Shown here: positions 8,715 to 17,334 of the stretch, in pieces
Numbering within the stretch: the first letter of the stretch is position 1
Layout: each line of letters starts with the position of its first letter
Origin: Janthinobacterium sp. BJB426
GTDB lineage: Bacteria; Pseudomonadota; Gammaproteobacteria; Burkholderiales; Burkholderiaceae_D
Assembly (NCBI RefSeq): GCF_002735705.1
Contig: NZ_PDZL01000002.1
Coordinates: 62,001 to 126,000 of the forward strand
Reading direction: 5' to 3'
Length of the DNA stretch: 64,000 bases
The notes under the pieces: model-generated
What the model was told of the DNA's origin: nothing
Seen by the model: the letters and a program-made list of their open reading frames with translations, nothing else
The model's database searches: none
Made by a program: the position numbers and the translations under genes

Positions 8715-9146
8715 TCAATGAAGTTCGGTATGGCAGGCGCAGTCGTGGCCGCTGGCCGCCTCGGACAGGTTTTGTAAAATCGCGCAGTCTTGCGACGGCT
8801 GCGGCTGGTCGCACTGGTGGCGCAGGGTCACCAGTTGCTGCTGCAGGGTTTGCAAATTCGCCATCTGCTCGGCAATGCGCAAGATATGGTGGTCGAGCAA
8901 TTCATTGACGCTCTGGCAACCTTCGGCCGGGTTGTTCTTAAATTCCAGCAAGGCGCGGATATCCGTCAAGCCGATCTGCAGCGACCGGCAATGGCGGATG
9001 AATTGCAGCCGTTCCTGGTGTTCTTCGCGGTACTCGCGGTAGCCGGCGCTATTGCGGCCCGGTTCCTGCAGCAAGCCCGCCTTTTCATAGTAACGCACGG
9101 TTTCCACGTCACAATCTGTCCGTTTGGCCAGTTCTCCGATACGCAT
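8715..9146 (-). CDS. cadR: Cd(II)/Pb(II)-responsive MerR-family regulator CadR
   Basis: 143 residues. The N-terminal MRIGELAKRTDCDVETVRYYEK is the CadR/PbrR-type winged helix, followed by the dimerisation helix. Sensor cysteines are visible: EGCQSVN (near residue 77) and a pair near 111 and 120 (HQCDQ, SQDCAI). The tail HDCACHTELH is the Cys/His extension found in CadR proteins. It represses and activates the divergent cadA through the operator at 9185-9205. Length is as usual (about 147). Metal specificity (Cd versus Pb or Zn) is inferred from family. Confidence 0.92.
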   Translation of the reverse strand: MRIGELAKRTDCDVETVRYYEKAGLLQEPGRNSAGYREYREEHQERLQFIRHCRSLQIGLTDIRALLEFKNNPAEGCQSVNELLDHHILRIAEQMANLQTLQQQLVTLRHQCDQPQPSQDCAILQNLSEAASGHDCACHTELH

Positions 9147-9181
9147 GGCATCCCCTTTTCATTCTTTCATGCAAATTCCGC

Positions 9182-9212
9182 TTGACCCTGTAGCGGCTAC
9201 AGGGTTTCTAAT
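9182..9212 (+). promoter_or_regulatory. CadR operator within the cadA promoter
   Basis: ACCCTGTAGC (9185-9194), a central G, and GGCTACAGGGT make a perfect 21-base palindrome. It sits between -35 TTGACC (9182-9187) and -10 TCTAAT (9207-9212) with a 19-base spacer, the distortion typical of MerR-activated promoters. The sequence closely matches known cadR/cadA operators. Confidence 0.9.
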
Positions 9213-9245
9213 GGAAGCATACACGAAACCGGAAGGACGAATGCG

Positions 9246-11519
9246 ATGCCGCACGATAGCCACGATCATACCCACGAGCACGACCACAAGCATGAGCATG
9301 CCCCCAAGGCGGCCAGCTGCTGTTCCAGCCAGCACGCGTGCTCGTCCACGCCTGCCGCCCCATCCGGCCCAGCCTTGCCCAGCGCTGCCATCGCCGGCGC
9401 CAACACGGCCAAATACCGCATCGCCAACATGGATTGCCCCACGGAAGAACGCTTGATCCGCAACAAGCTGGCCACGATGGCTGGCGTCGTGGGCCTCGAT
9501 TTCAACCTGATGAACCGCGTACTCGACGTGCACCACACCCTACCTACACTGGCCACGGTGGAAGCGGCGCTGCACGGCATCGGCATGCAGGCGATTCCCA
9601 TGGAGGCGGACGCCGTCGTCGCGCGCGACCCGAACGAAGGCAGCCTGTCCGGCATGCAAAAAGGCTTGCTGGTGGTTTCCGGCCTGGCTGCGGCCGGCGC
9701 TGAGGCGCTGGCGTGGACCACGCATGAAGACAGTTCCCCTCTCGTCATCGCGCTGGCCCTGCTGTCGATCGCCACGGGCGGCTGGCCAACCCTGAAAAAG
9801 GGCTGGATTGCCCTGAAAACGTTCACCCTGAACATCAATTTCCTGATGAGCCTGGCTGTGTTTGGCGCCATCGCCATCGGCCAGTGGCCGGAAGCGGCCA
9901 TGGTCATCTTCCTGTTCGCCATTGCCGAACTGATCGAAGGCTTGTCGCTGAACCGGGCGCGCAACGCCGTGCACAGCCTGATGCAACTGGCGCCCGACAC
10001 GGCGACAGTGGCCGACGCCAGCGGCGCCTGGCAGCAAGTCTCCGTCGCCACGGTAGCCATCGGTACCCTGATGCGCGTCAAGCCGGGCGAGCGCATCGCC
10101 CTCGACGGCATCGTGCAAAGCGGCGAATCGTCCGTCAACCAGGCGCCGATCACCGGTGAAAGCATGCCGGTGGACAAGGCCGTGGGCGACGTCGTGTACG
10201 CGGGCACCATCAATGAACGGGGCTTGCTCGACGTCACCGTCACGGCCAACAGCGGCAACAGCACCCTGGCGAAGATCGTCAAGGTGATCGAGGAAACCCA
10301 GGGCAAGCAGGCGCCCACGCAGCGCTTTGTCGACAATTTCGCCCGCTACTACACGCCCGCCGTCGTCGTCTTCGCCATCCTCGTGGCCGTGCTGCCGCCC
10401 CTGCTGCTGGGCCAGCCATTCATGGCCTGGATCTACAAGGCCTTGGTGATGCTGGTCATCGCCTGCCCGTGCGCGCTCGTCATTTCCACCCCGGTCACCG
10501 TCGTCAGCGGCCTGACGGCGGCGGCGCGGCGCGGCATCCTGGTGAAAGGCGGGCAATTCCTGGAAACGGGTTACCGCATCAAGGCCATCGCCGTCGACAA
10601 GACGGGCACCTTGACCATGGGCAAACCGGCCGTGACGGACGTGGTGGCCATGGACGGCAGCAACCGCGATACCATCCTGCTGCTGGCCGCCAGCCTGGAC
10701 GCGAACTCCGCCCACCCCCTGGCCGCCGCCATCGTGAAGGCCGGTCCGCCCGCTGGCAGCCACTTGCCCGTGACCCAGTTTGCCGCCCTGCATGGCCGCG
10801 GCGTGCAAGGCACGATCTCCGGCCAGACCTATTATCTGGGCAATGCGCGCCTGATGACGGAATTGAATGTCTTGACGCCGGCATTGCAAGCCGTCCTGGC
10901 GCGGCTGGAACAGCAAGCCTACACGGCCATGGTGCTGGCCACCTCGGCCGGTGCGCTGGGCGTGATCGCCGTGGCCGACGTGCTGCGCCCGACGGCGGCG
11001 TCCGCCATCGCCAGATTGAATGCGCTGGGCGTCACCACCGTGATGCTGACGGGCGACAATCTGCTGACGGCGCAGCGCATCGGTGCCGAAGTGGGCGTCA
11101 GCCTGGTCAAGGCGGAACTGCTGCCGGAAAACAAGCTCGATGAAATCAAGGCCTTGCAGCAGCAATTCGGCGTGGTCGCAATGCTGGGCGACGGCGTCAA
11201 CGACGCCCCGGCCCTGGCGCAGGCGGAAATCGGCTTTGCCATGGGCGCGGCCGGCAGCGACACGGCCATTGAGACGGCGGACGTGGCCCTGATGGACGAT
11301 GAACTGGGAAAATTGCCCGAATTCATCAGCCTGAGCCAGCGCACGCGCAGCATCCTCGTGCAAAACATCAGCTTTGCCATCGGCATCAAGGCCGTGTTCT
11401 TCGGCCTGGCGCTGGCCGGCACGGCGACCTTGTGGATGGCCGTGTTCGCGGACGTGGGCGCCAGCCTGCTGGTGGTGGCGAACGGTCTCCGCTTGCTGCG
11501 TGGCAGCAAAAGCAACTAA
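9246..11519 (+). CDS. cadA: heavy-metal P1B-type ATPase (Cd/Zn/Pb exporter)
   Basis: 757-residue inner-membrane metal pump. A His-rich tail (residues 2-20, many HxH and HE pairs) and a CC pair come first. An HMA domain follows, with the metal site MDCPTEE near residue 62. The membrane core carries the CPC motif (ACPCALVIS, near residue 407), the phosphorylation loop DKTGTLTMG near 450, the HP locus (SAHPLA) near 496 and the GDGVNDAPAL hinge near 648. CPC with a C-x-x-E-type HMA places it with Zn/Cd/Pb exporters. The start at 9246 has GGAAGGAC upstream; another ATG lies 5 bases earlier in a different frame. It is driven by CadR from the divergent promoter. Confidence 0.95.
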   Translation: MPHDSHDHTHEHDHKHEHAPKAASCCSSQHACSSTPAAPSGPALPSAAIAGANTAKYRIANMDCPTEERLIRNKLATMAGVVGLDFNLMNRVLDVHHTLPTLATVEAALHGIGMQAIPMEADAVVARDPNEGSLSGMQKGLLVVSGLAAAGAEALAWTTHEDSSPLVIALALLSIATGGWPTLKKGWIALKTFTLNINFLMSLAVFGAIAIGQWPEAAMVIFLFAIAELIEGLSLNRARNAVHSLMQLAPDTATVADASGAWQQVSVATVAIGTLMRVKPGERIALDGIVQSGESSVNQAPITGESMPVDKAVGDVVYAGTINERGLLDVTVTANSGNSTLAKIVKVIEETQGKQAPTQRFVDNFARYYTPAVVVFAILVAVLPPLLLGQPFMAWIYKALVMLVIACPCALVISTPVTVVSGLTAAARRGILVKGGQFLETGYRIKAIAVDKTGTLTMGKPAVTDVVAMDGSNRDTILLLAASLDANSAHPLAAAIVKAGPPAGSHLPVTQFAALHGRGVQGTISGQTYYLGNARLMTELNVLTPALQAVLARLEQQAYTAMVLATSAGALGVIAVADVLRPTAASAIARLNALGVTTVMLTGDNLLTAQRIGAEVGVSLVKAELLPENKLDEIKALQQQFGVVAMLGDGVNDAPALAQAEIGFAMGAAGSDTAIETADVALMDDELGKLPEFISLSQRTRSILVQNISFAIGIKAVFFGLALAGTATLWMAVFADVGASLLVVANGLRLLRGSKSN

Positions 11520-11563
11520 ATCCTGTCAGAAATATTTCAATCTGGACAATTGCTGTAAAAAAC

Positions 11564-11602
11564 GCTACTTTGGCGGCTGATCTCCATCTCTGCCAAAGTA
11601 GC
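11564..11602 (+). promoter_or_regulatory. inverted repeat immediately before a hydrolase start codon
   Basis: GCTACTTTGGC (11564-11574) and GCCAAAGTAGC (11592-11602) are perfect 11-base arms with a 17-base loop, ending 2 bases before the ATG at 11605. In RNA this would fold the whole initiation region, and no Shine-Dalgarno is visible. It could be an operator, an RNA switch, or a terminator for cadA. Confidence 0.45.
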
Positions 11603-11604
11603 CG

Positions 11605-13044
11605 ATGACCTTTCTGCCCCGCCTGACCCTGCTGGCCACTCTGATGGTTGGCACCTCCCTGCATGCCGAGCCGATGTTCTTCACGCCCTGTTCCGATACG
11701 GCCGCCCCCGGCAGCCTGTGTTCGGGCTTGAACGTGCCTGGCAGCTACGACGCCCAGGGCCGCGGCATCGGTGATCCGGACGCCATGCACGTTTTCGTGC
11801 GCAAGTTTGCGGCCGATGTGCCTGCCGGCAAGCCCGCCAAGGGCACCCTGTGGCTGGTGGCGGGCGGTCCCGGCGAATCGGGCGCTTCGTTCTACAACTT
11901 GCTGCCCACCTTGCGCCGCAGCTTTCCCGGCTTTGAATTCCTGATCCCCGACCACCGCGGCGCGGGCAATTCTTCGCGCCTGTGCAAGGTGGAAGAATCC
12001 AGAGAAAGTCCCGGCGGGCGCGCCCTGTCCGGTGCGGAATGGGGCAGCTGCTTTGCCGGCATCAACTTGATGCCGGAATACGCGGCGCAGTTTTCCATCA
12101 CCATGGCCGCGCGCGATCTGAAGGCCCTGATCGAAGGCGAACGGGGTAGCAGGAAACCGCCTGTGTATGTCTATGGCGTGTCCTACGGTACGCAGCTGGT
12201 CTTGCGCACCTTGCAGCTGGGGCCGCTGCCCGTCAAGGGCGTCATCCTCGACTCCTTGGTGCCGCCGCAAACGGATGTGCACCGGGACTTGAGCCAGCGT
12301 TCGCACGTGGTCAACACGGTCGGCATGCAGGTGCTGGCCGAATGCGACGCGGATGCCGCTTGCCATGCGGCATTGGGCGAGCCGGCCGCAAGCCTGTACC
12401 GCCGCGTGCTGGACAAGGCGCAAGCCGATCCCGCCCTGCTGGCGAAGATCCCCGGCAAGAACCTGAAAAACTTCCTGGGCGGCATGCTCGACGTGCCGTC
12501 CGCCCGCGTCCGCATTCCGTATCTGCTGCGCGAGCTGGACCAGGGGGGCGAGGCGGAACTGACGGCCGTGCGCGCCACCTTGACGCAGGCGGCGGCCAGC
12601 CTGGGCAGCTATTCCCAGTCGCCGCTGTCGATTCCGCTGGTCAGCATCATCAGCAATTCGGAAAACAATCTGCAGCCATCGTTGCGCCCCGGCTGGACGG
12701 CCGCCGACATCGACCGCGACGAGGAGAATTTGCTGTTTACCAGTCCCCTGCCCCGTATCCTGCTTGGCGGCGGCTTGCCGACCTACCCACGCGACGCCTA
12801 TTTCGGCACCTTGCCGGCGAAAATGCCGCCAACGTTGGTGCTGCAGGGAACCTTGGACCCGAAGACGCCGTATGCGGGCGCGCAGGCGCAAGTGCAGGCT
12901 TTAACGCAGAGCAAGGCCGGCAAGGTGGTCCTGTCTACCGTGCACAAGGCCCCGCATTTCCTGTTGTGGACGGCGCCCGCCTGTTTTGAACAGGCCAGCA
13001 CCCGCTTCATTGCCGGCAAGGCGGCGCAGGATTGCACGCTGTAG
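11605..13044 (+). CDS. secreted alpha/beta hydrolase, TAP-like
   Basis: 479 residues. A signal peptide (about 1-21) is followed by an alpha/beta-hydrolase fold of the tripeptidyl-aminopeptidase/proteinase type: oxyanion GGPGESG near residue 92, DHRGAGNSS near 116, and the nucleophile elbow GVSYGT near 193. The C-terminal TAP-like lobe carries the Asp in GTLDPKTP and the His in KAPHFLL. Several Cys in the N-terminal part suggest disulfides, which fits export. It probably hydrolyses peptides or esters in the periplasm or outside. A second hydrolase follows 28 bases later. Confidence 0.85.
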   Translation: MTFLPRLTLLATLMVGTSLHAEPMFFTPCSDTAAPGSLCSGLNVPGSYDAQGRGIGDPDAMHVFVRKFAADVPAGKPAKGTLWLVAGGPGESGASFYNLLPTLRRSFPGFEFLIPDHRGAGNSSRLCKVEESRESPGGRALSGAEWGSCFAGINLMPEYAAQFSITMAARDLKALIEGERGSRKPPVYVYGVSYGTQLVLRTLQLGPLPVKGVILDSLVPPQTDVHRDLSQRSHVVNTVGMQVLAECDADAACHAALGEPAASLYRRVLDKAQADPALLAKIPGKNLKNFLGGMLDVPSARVRIPYLLRELDQGGEAELTAVRATLTQAAASLGSYSQSPLSIPLVSIISNSENNLQPSLRPGWTAADIDRDEENLLFTSPLPRILLGGGLPTYPRDAYFGTLPAKMPPTLVLQGTLDPKTPYAGAQAQVQALTQSKAGKVVLSTVHKAPHFLLWTAPACFEQASTRFIAGKAAQDCTL

Positions 13045-13072
13045 TTTCCCCCACTATATAGAAGAGGACAAT

Positions 13073-14116
13073 ATGCGCATCACAGGCCTGGCATTGCTGC
13101 TCTTAACTTGTTTCAACACGGCGCAAGCGGCTCCCGTACCTGCGTGTGCCTCGCCCACGCAAGCCGTGCGCGAACAAGGCTATGTGCCCATCAACGGCAT
13201 CGAGCAATGGATCACGGTCACGGGCGCCGCCTGCGGCAATCCCGTGATCCTGTTCATCCATGGCGGCCCCGGCAATGCGCTGAGTCCCTACGCGGATGCC
13301 ATCTACGCCGGCTGGGAACGCCACTACACCCTGGTGCAGTGGGACCAGCGCGGCGCCGGCATGACGTATGCGAAACAGCAGCCAACAGAAGACGTACCCT
13401 TGACTGTAGAGCAGATGCGTGACGACGGCATCGCCGTGGCGCGCTATATCGAACAGCATCTGGGCCAGCAGAAAGTCATTTTGATGGGCAGTTCCTGGGG
13501 ATCGATCCTGGGCGTGCACATGGCCAAGGCGCGCCCCGACCTGTTCCACGCGTATATCGGCACGGCGCAGGTGGTCAATGCGCGGGCCAACGAGAGCGGC
13601 ATGTACCGGGAAGTGCTTGCGCTGGCGCAGGCGGCTGGCGATACCACTACGGTGGACAAGCTGACGGCGCTCGGTGCGCCGCCATGGACGGACCCGCGCA
13701 ACTTCGGCATCTTGCGCCGCTTCGACCGCAAATATGAAGGATTGGCAACGGATGCGCCACCGAAACACTGGTGGCAGCCGGCGCCGTTCTACGCCACGCC
13801 GCAAGCCCTGGCGGATGCCGAGGCGGCCGATGACTACTCGTACATCCAGTTCATCGGCCTGCGCGGCGACGGCATGTTTGCCAAGGTCGACCTGCCTGCG
13901 CTGGGCACGCGCTTTGACTTGCCCGTGTTTTTCATCATGGGCGAAGCGGACTTGCTGACCTCGCCCATCATCGCGCGCACCTACTTTGACAGCATCACCG
14001 CGCCGGCCAAGGATTTTAACGTGGTGAAACGGGCCGGGCACGACCCCAACCAGGCTGTGCACGACGCCCAATGGACCGTCTTGCGAGACAAGGTGGCGCC
14101 GCTGCTGAAGCGCTGA
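13073..14116 (+). CDS. secreted alpha/beta hydrolase, proline iminopeptidase-like
   Basis: 347 residues from the ATG at 13073, which follows GAAGAGGAC; the longer frame from 12986 overlaps the previous gene. A signal peptide (about 1-19, ending AQA|A) is followed by an N-terminal hydrolase with HGGPGN near residue 62, DQRGAG near 87 and the nucleophile motif GSSWGS near 138. The acid is in MGEADLLTSP and the His in RAGHDPN near residue 323. The HGGPG and WDQRGAG pairing is typical of the S33 prolyl iminopeptidase family. It is probably co-transcribed with the preceding hydrolase, and its substrate is unknown. Confidence 0.85.
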   Translation: MRITGLALLLLTCFNTAQAAPVPACASPTQAVREQGYVPINGIEQWITVTGAACGNPVILFIHGGPGNALSPYADAIYAGWERHYTLVQWDQRGAGMTYAKQQPTEDVPLTVEQMRDDGIAVARYIEQHLGQQKVILMGSSWGSILGVHMAKARPDLFHAYIGTAQVVNARANESGMYREVLALAQAAGDTTTVDKLTALGAPPWTDPRNFGILRRFDRKYEGLATDAPPKHWWQPAPFYATPQALADAEAADDYSYIQFIGLRGDGMFAKVDLPALGTRFDLPVFFIMGEADLLTSPIIARTYFDSITAPAKDFNVVKRAGHDPNQAVHDAQWTVLRDKVAPLLKR

Positions 14117-14120
14117 TCCA

Positions 14121-15614
14121 TTAGATCGAGATCGCCCGGCGCGCCCGCAGATGCAGGTGGCGGATGGTGGCCGCGGCCGCCATCAGGATGGCGGAAGCCG
14201 TTGCCAGCACGACAATAAACGCCTTGTCGAAGGCCGAGCGGGCCAGTTCCGACACTTGCAAGCCCAGTTCGGCCGGCAATTGCTCGGCGGCCAGCAGCGC
14301 CGCATCGAGGGTGTCATGGGCATTCGGCAGCAGACCCGCGCTTTCCGGGATCACCAGGGTGGCGCTGTAGACGGCCGACAAAATCGTGCCCAGCACCGTC
14401 ACGCCGATCACGGCACCCAGTTCATACGACACTTCCTCGATCGAGGCGGCCATGCCGGCTTGCTGGGGAGCCACGTTCAGCATCACGGCGCTCGATGCGG
14501 CCGTCATGACGGCGCCCAGGCCCAGGCCAAGGATTACCAGGCTGGCCACTTGGGCCGAGACGGCGGCGTCATGCAGCACCAGATACGCTGCCATGCCGAT
14601 GCCGGACAGCAGCAGCGAACCCCACAGTACCTTGGCCTTGTCGGCGCGCGGCAGCATGAAACCCGTCAGCGGCCCCGCAAACACGGACGCCAGCGGTAGC
14701 GGCAACAGAAGCAGACCCGCTTCCAGCGGCGACAGTTCCCGCACCAGCTGCATGTGCTGGCTCAGCGCCAGTTCCATGCCGATCAGGGCGGCGGACGCCA
14801 CCATGGCGGCGGCCACGGCGCTGGAAAACGGCAGTTCGCGGAACAGGGCGAAGTCGATCAGCGGCTTGGCTTGCCGCTTCTGGCGGCGCACGAATTTGAG
14901 CATGAAGAAGGCGCCCACGGCGAACGAAGCGGCGGCCAGCGCATACGACGGCTGCGACTTGCCCAGCTCCTTGATCGCATACACGCCACCAAGCAGACCC
15001 ATCATGATTTGCAGGGAACCCTTCAAGTCCCACGGTTTGTCACGGTTACCGGCCCGTTTCGGCAGGACGACGGCGGCCAGCACCAGGGTCAGCAGCACGA
15101 TGGGCACGTTGATCAGGAAGACGGAACCCCACCAGTAATGTTCCATCAGGAAACCACCGAGCACGGGGCCGAACGCGGCGCCGCCCGAGGCGATCGCCGC
15201 CCACACGCCGATGGCGAACGAGCGCTCGCGGTTGTCCGTAAAGGTCAGGCGGATGATGGACAAGGTGGCCGGCATCATCAAGGCGGCGCCGATGGCAAGC
15301 AGCACGCGGGCAAAGATCAGCCATTCCGGCGCGGGCGAAAACGCGGCGCACAGCGAGGCGATGCCGAACACGGCCAGGCCAGCGAGGAAAACGGGTTTGT
15401 GGCTCAGACGGTCACCGAGGGTGCCGAGGCCGGGCAGCAAGCCGGAGACGACCAGCGCGTATACGTTGATGATCCACAGTTTTTGCGAGGAAGTGGCCTG
15501 CAAGTCGCGCGTCAGCGCGGGCAAGGCGGTGTAGAGCACGGTCATGTCGACCACGATCAGGAACAAGGCGCTGGAGACGATGGCCAGCGTCAGCCATTTT
15601 TTCATTGGATGCAT
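14121..15614 (-). CDS. MFS multidrug exporter, DHA2 family (SmvA/QacA-like)
   Basis: 497 residues from the ATG at 15614 (MHPMKKWLTL); a second ATG at 15605 is equally possible. About 14 membrane helices. Motif D1 appears in helix 1 (VVDMTVLYTALPAL), motif A in GTLGDRLSHKPVF, and motif C in GPVLGGFLMEHYWWGSVFLINVP, together typical of proton-driven DHA2 exporters of cationic biocides and drugs. It ends 4 bases from the opposite hydrolase stop. No regulator is adjacent. Confidence 0.9.
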   Translation of the reverse strand: MHPMKKWLTLAIVSSALFLIVVDMTVLYTALPALTRDLQATSSQKLWIINVYALVVSGLLPGLGTLGDRLSHKPVFLAGLAVFGIASLCAAFSPAPEWLIFARVLLAIGAALMMPATLSIIRLTFTDNRERSFAIGVWAAIASGGAAFGPVLGGFLMEHYWWGSVFLINVPIVLLTLVLAAVVLPKRAGNRDKPWDLKGSLQIMMGLLGGVYAIKELGKSQPSYALAAASFAVGAFFMLKFVRRQKRQAKPLIDFALFRELPFSSAVAAAMVASAALIGMELALSQHMQLVRELSPLEAGLLLLPLPLASVFAGPLTGFMLPRADKAKVLWGSLLLSGIGMAAYLVLHDAAVSAQVASLVILGLGLGAVMTAASSAVMLNVAPQQAGMAASIEEVSYELGAVIGVTVLGTILSAVYSATLVIPESAGLLPNAHDTLDAALLAAEQLPAELGLQVSELARSAFDKAFIVVLATASAILMAAAATIRHLHLRARRAISI

Positions 15615-15733
15615 AAACAACTCATGGGTTTTAGTGTGACTTTTAACAACTATCGGTTTGGATGAATTTGGTGCTGCGCAAATATTTACGTTCCAGGCTG
15701 CCACGGGCCTGGGCTGGTCGGGGGCGGCGGGCG

Positions 15734-16318
15734 TCAGCCACGGTCGCCATCCTTGTCATCCACGGCGGCCGTCACTTCCGGCACGTCGAGTTCACGCAGC
15801 ATGACGACGGAGACTTGCTTGAAGCCGCGGCCCTGGAAGAATTGTTGCGCCGTCAGGTTATGCGCGCCGCATTCGAGGAACAAACGGGCGATGCCGTGGC
15901 TGTGCAGCTCGTCGGCCACCCATTCCACCAGCTGGCTGCCGATGCCGCTGCCGCGCACGGAAGGCAGCAAGACCAGATCGTCCAGCGCGGCGAACGATTT
16001 CGAAGCACGCTGGCGCGTGTCGATGGAAACCAAGGCCATGCCGACGATGGCATCATCCTGCGTGGCAACGGCCAGCAGGGTTGAATCGCCATGTGCCCAG
16101 TCATGCGACAGGGCGGCGCGGATTTCGCCACGGATGATCTCAGGCAAGTCCGCGCGCCAGTTGCCGGGCGCATCGGCGCGCTCGCCCTGCAGCTCCGAAT
16201 GGGAGATATAGTCGGCGCTGACGTTATCAAGATATAACTTGCACAATGTATCTTCGGCAGTGGCGTCGTGACACCAGCTGAAGCTGATGGCGGGTGAATT
16301 GGCCTGGGCGTTTTTCAT
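15734..16318 (-). CDS. GNAT-family N-acetyltransferase
   Basis: 194 residues from MKNAQANSPA at 16318; an upstream in-frame codon would run into the LysR promoter. Acetyl-CoA binding motif A is visible as DDLVLLPSVRGSGIGSQLVEW (near residue 120), with the R-G-x-G-x-G core. Motif B follows as LECGAHNLTAQQFFQGRGF. The length is typical of a stand-alone GNAT. The acceptor is unknown. It is divergent from a LysR gene that may regulate it. Confidence 0.85.
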   Translation of the reverse strand: MKNAQANSPAISFSWCHDATAEDTLCKLYLDNVSADYISHSELQGERADAPGNWRADLPEIIRGEIRAALSHDWAHGDSTLLAVATQDDAIVGMALVSIDTRQRASKSFAALDDLVLLPSVRGSGIGSQLVEWVADELHSHGIARLFLECGAHNLTAQQFFQGRGFKQVSVVMLRELDVPEVTAAVDDKDGDRG

Positions 16319-16389
16319 GGCGGATCTCGTGTTGTTGAAAATGTAAAGGCATTTTATGTCGCCCCTGAATGGCATTCAAGTTAAAATCC

Positions 16390-16404
16390 ATCTGTAAAAC
16401 AGAT
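16390..16404. promoter_or_regulatory. LysR-type T-N11-A box
   Basis: ATCTG-TAAAA-CAGAT is a perfect 5-base inverted repeat with T-N11-A spacing, located 11 bases before the LysR start and 71 bases before the divergent acetyltransferase start. It is probably the regulator's own site. Confidence 0.5.
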
Positions 16405-16415
16405 AGGTGGATGCC

Positions 16416-17297
16416 ATGCAATGGACTTTGGAACAAATGCGCTACTTTGAAGCGGCTGTCGCGGCCGGCTCTTTCTCGGGCGCGGCGCGCCGGCTGGGCC
16501 GCGCGCAATCGGTGGTCAGCACCTCGATTGGTTTATTGGAAGCGGAATTCGGCGTGGAACTGTTCGACCGCTCGCGCCGCAGCGCCGTGCTGACGGAAGC
16601 GGGCAAGGTGATGCACCTGGAAGCGTGCGAACTGCTGCGCCAGGCCGAGCGATTGCAGCTGCGCGCCCAACTGCTGAGCGAGGCGCCCGAAGCCCGGCTG
16701 ACCCTGGCGCTGGACGAAGCCCTGCCCTACCTGGCCATCGGCACCTTGGTGAAAGAACTGGCGGCGCGCTATCCGGCGCTGGAACTCGTGATGCTCAACG
16801 CCACGGCGTCGGAAGTGGCGCAATACGTGGAGCAGCAGCAAGCCGACGTGGCCTTCCACTTCGACCGCGGCCCCATCTCGCCCATACTGGAACAGCAGCA
16901 CATCGGCAGCGTGGCGCAAGGTGTGTTCGTGGCAAAAGGCCATGCCATGGCGCACGGCCAGGAAGTGAGCCGCAACGAGCTGACCCGCTACCGCCAGCTG
17001 ATCATGGATTCCGAGCTGAACCGCGAACATGCCTTCAGCCCCGCCGTCTGGTTTTCCGACAGTTTTTACAGTATTGCCGAGATGGTCGCGGACGAGCTGG
17101 GCTGGGCCATCCTGCCCCTGAACATCGCCAACTACGACAATTACAAGGGTTACCTGCAGGAAGTGCCCTGCCCTGCGCTGGCCTTGTCACGCCTGCCTGT
17201 GCGCAGACTATCGATACATGGCAAAAAGCTCAGCGAGACCAGTTTGTGGCTGACGACGAGGCTGGCGGAGTTGCTGCTGGATGGACCGCGGGGGTGA
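16416..17297 (+). CDS. LysR-family transcriptional regulator
   Basis: 293 residues. The ATG at 16416 is preferred (AGGTGG upstream) over GTG at 16407. The N-terminal HTH is MRYFEAAVAAGSFSGAARRLGRAQSVVSTSIGLLEAEFGVELFDRS; the C-terminal part is a LysR substrate-binding fold. It is divergent from a GNAT gene, its likely target. The DNA-binding part diverges somewhat from common LysR proteins (RAQSVVSTSIGLLE instead of SQPALSRQIKxLE). Confidence 0.88.
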   Translation: MQWTLEQMRYFEAAVAAGSFSGAARRLGRAQSVVSTSIGLLEAEFGVELFDRSRRSAVLTEAGKVMHLEACELLRQAERLQLRAQLLSEAPEARLTLALDEALPYLAIGTLVKELAARYPALELVMLNATASEVAQYVEQQQADVAFHFDRGPISPILEQQHIGSVAQGVFVAKGHAMAHGQEVSRNELTRYRQLIMDSELNREHAFSPAVWFSDSFYSIAEMVADELGWAILPLNIANYDNYKGYLQEVPCPALALSRLPVRRLSIHGKKLSETSLWLTTRLAELLLDGPRG

Positions 17298-17334
17298 TGG
17301 TCGCTGCGATGTAGTGGACTTGTTGCTCAGACTT

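Noticed and set aside
9540-11363. A 607-codon minus-strand open frame
   Set aside because: Antisense to cadA, which is unambiguous.
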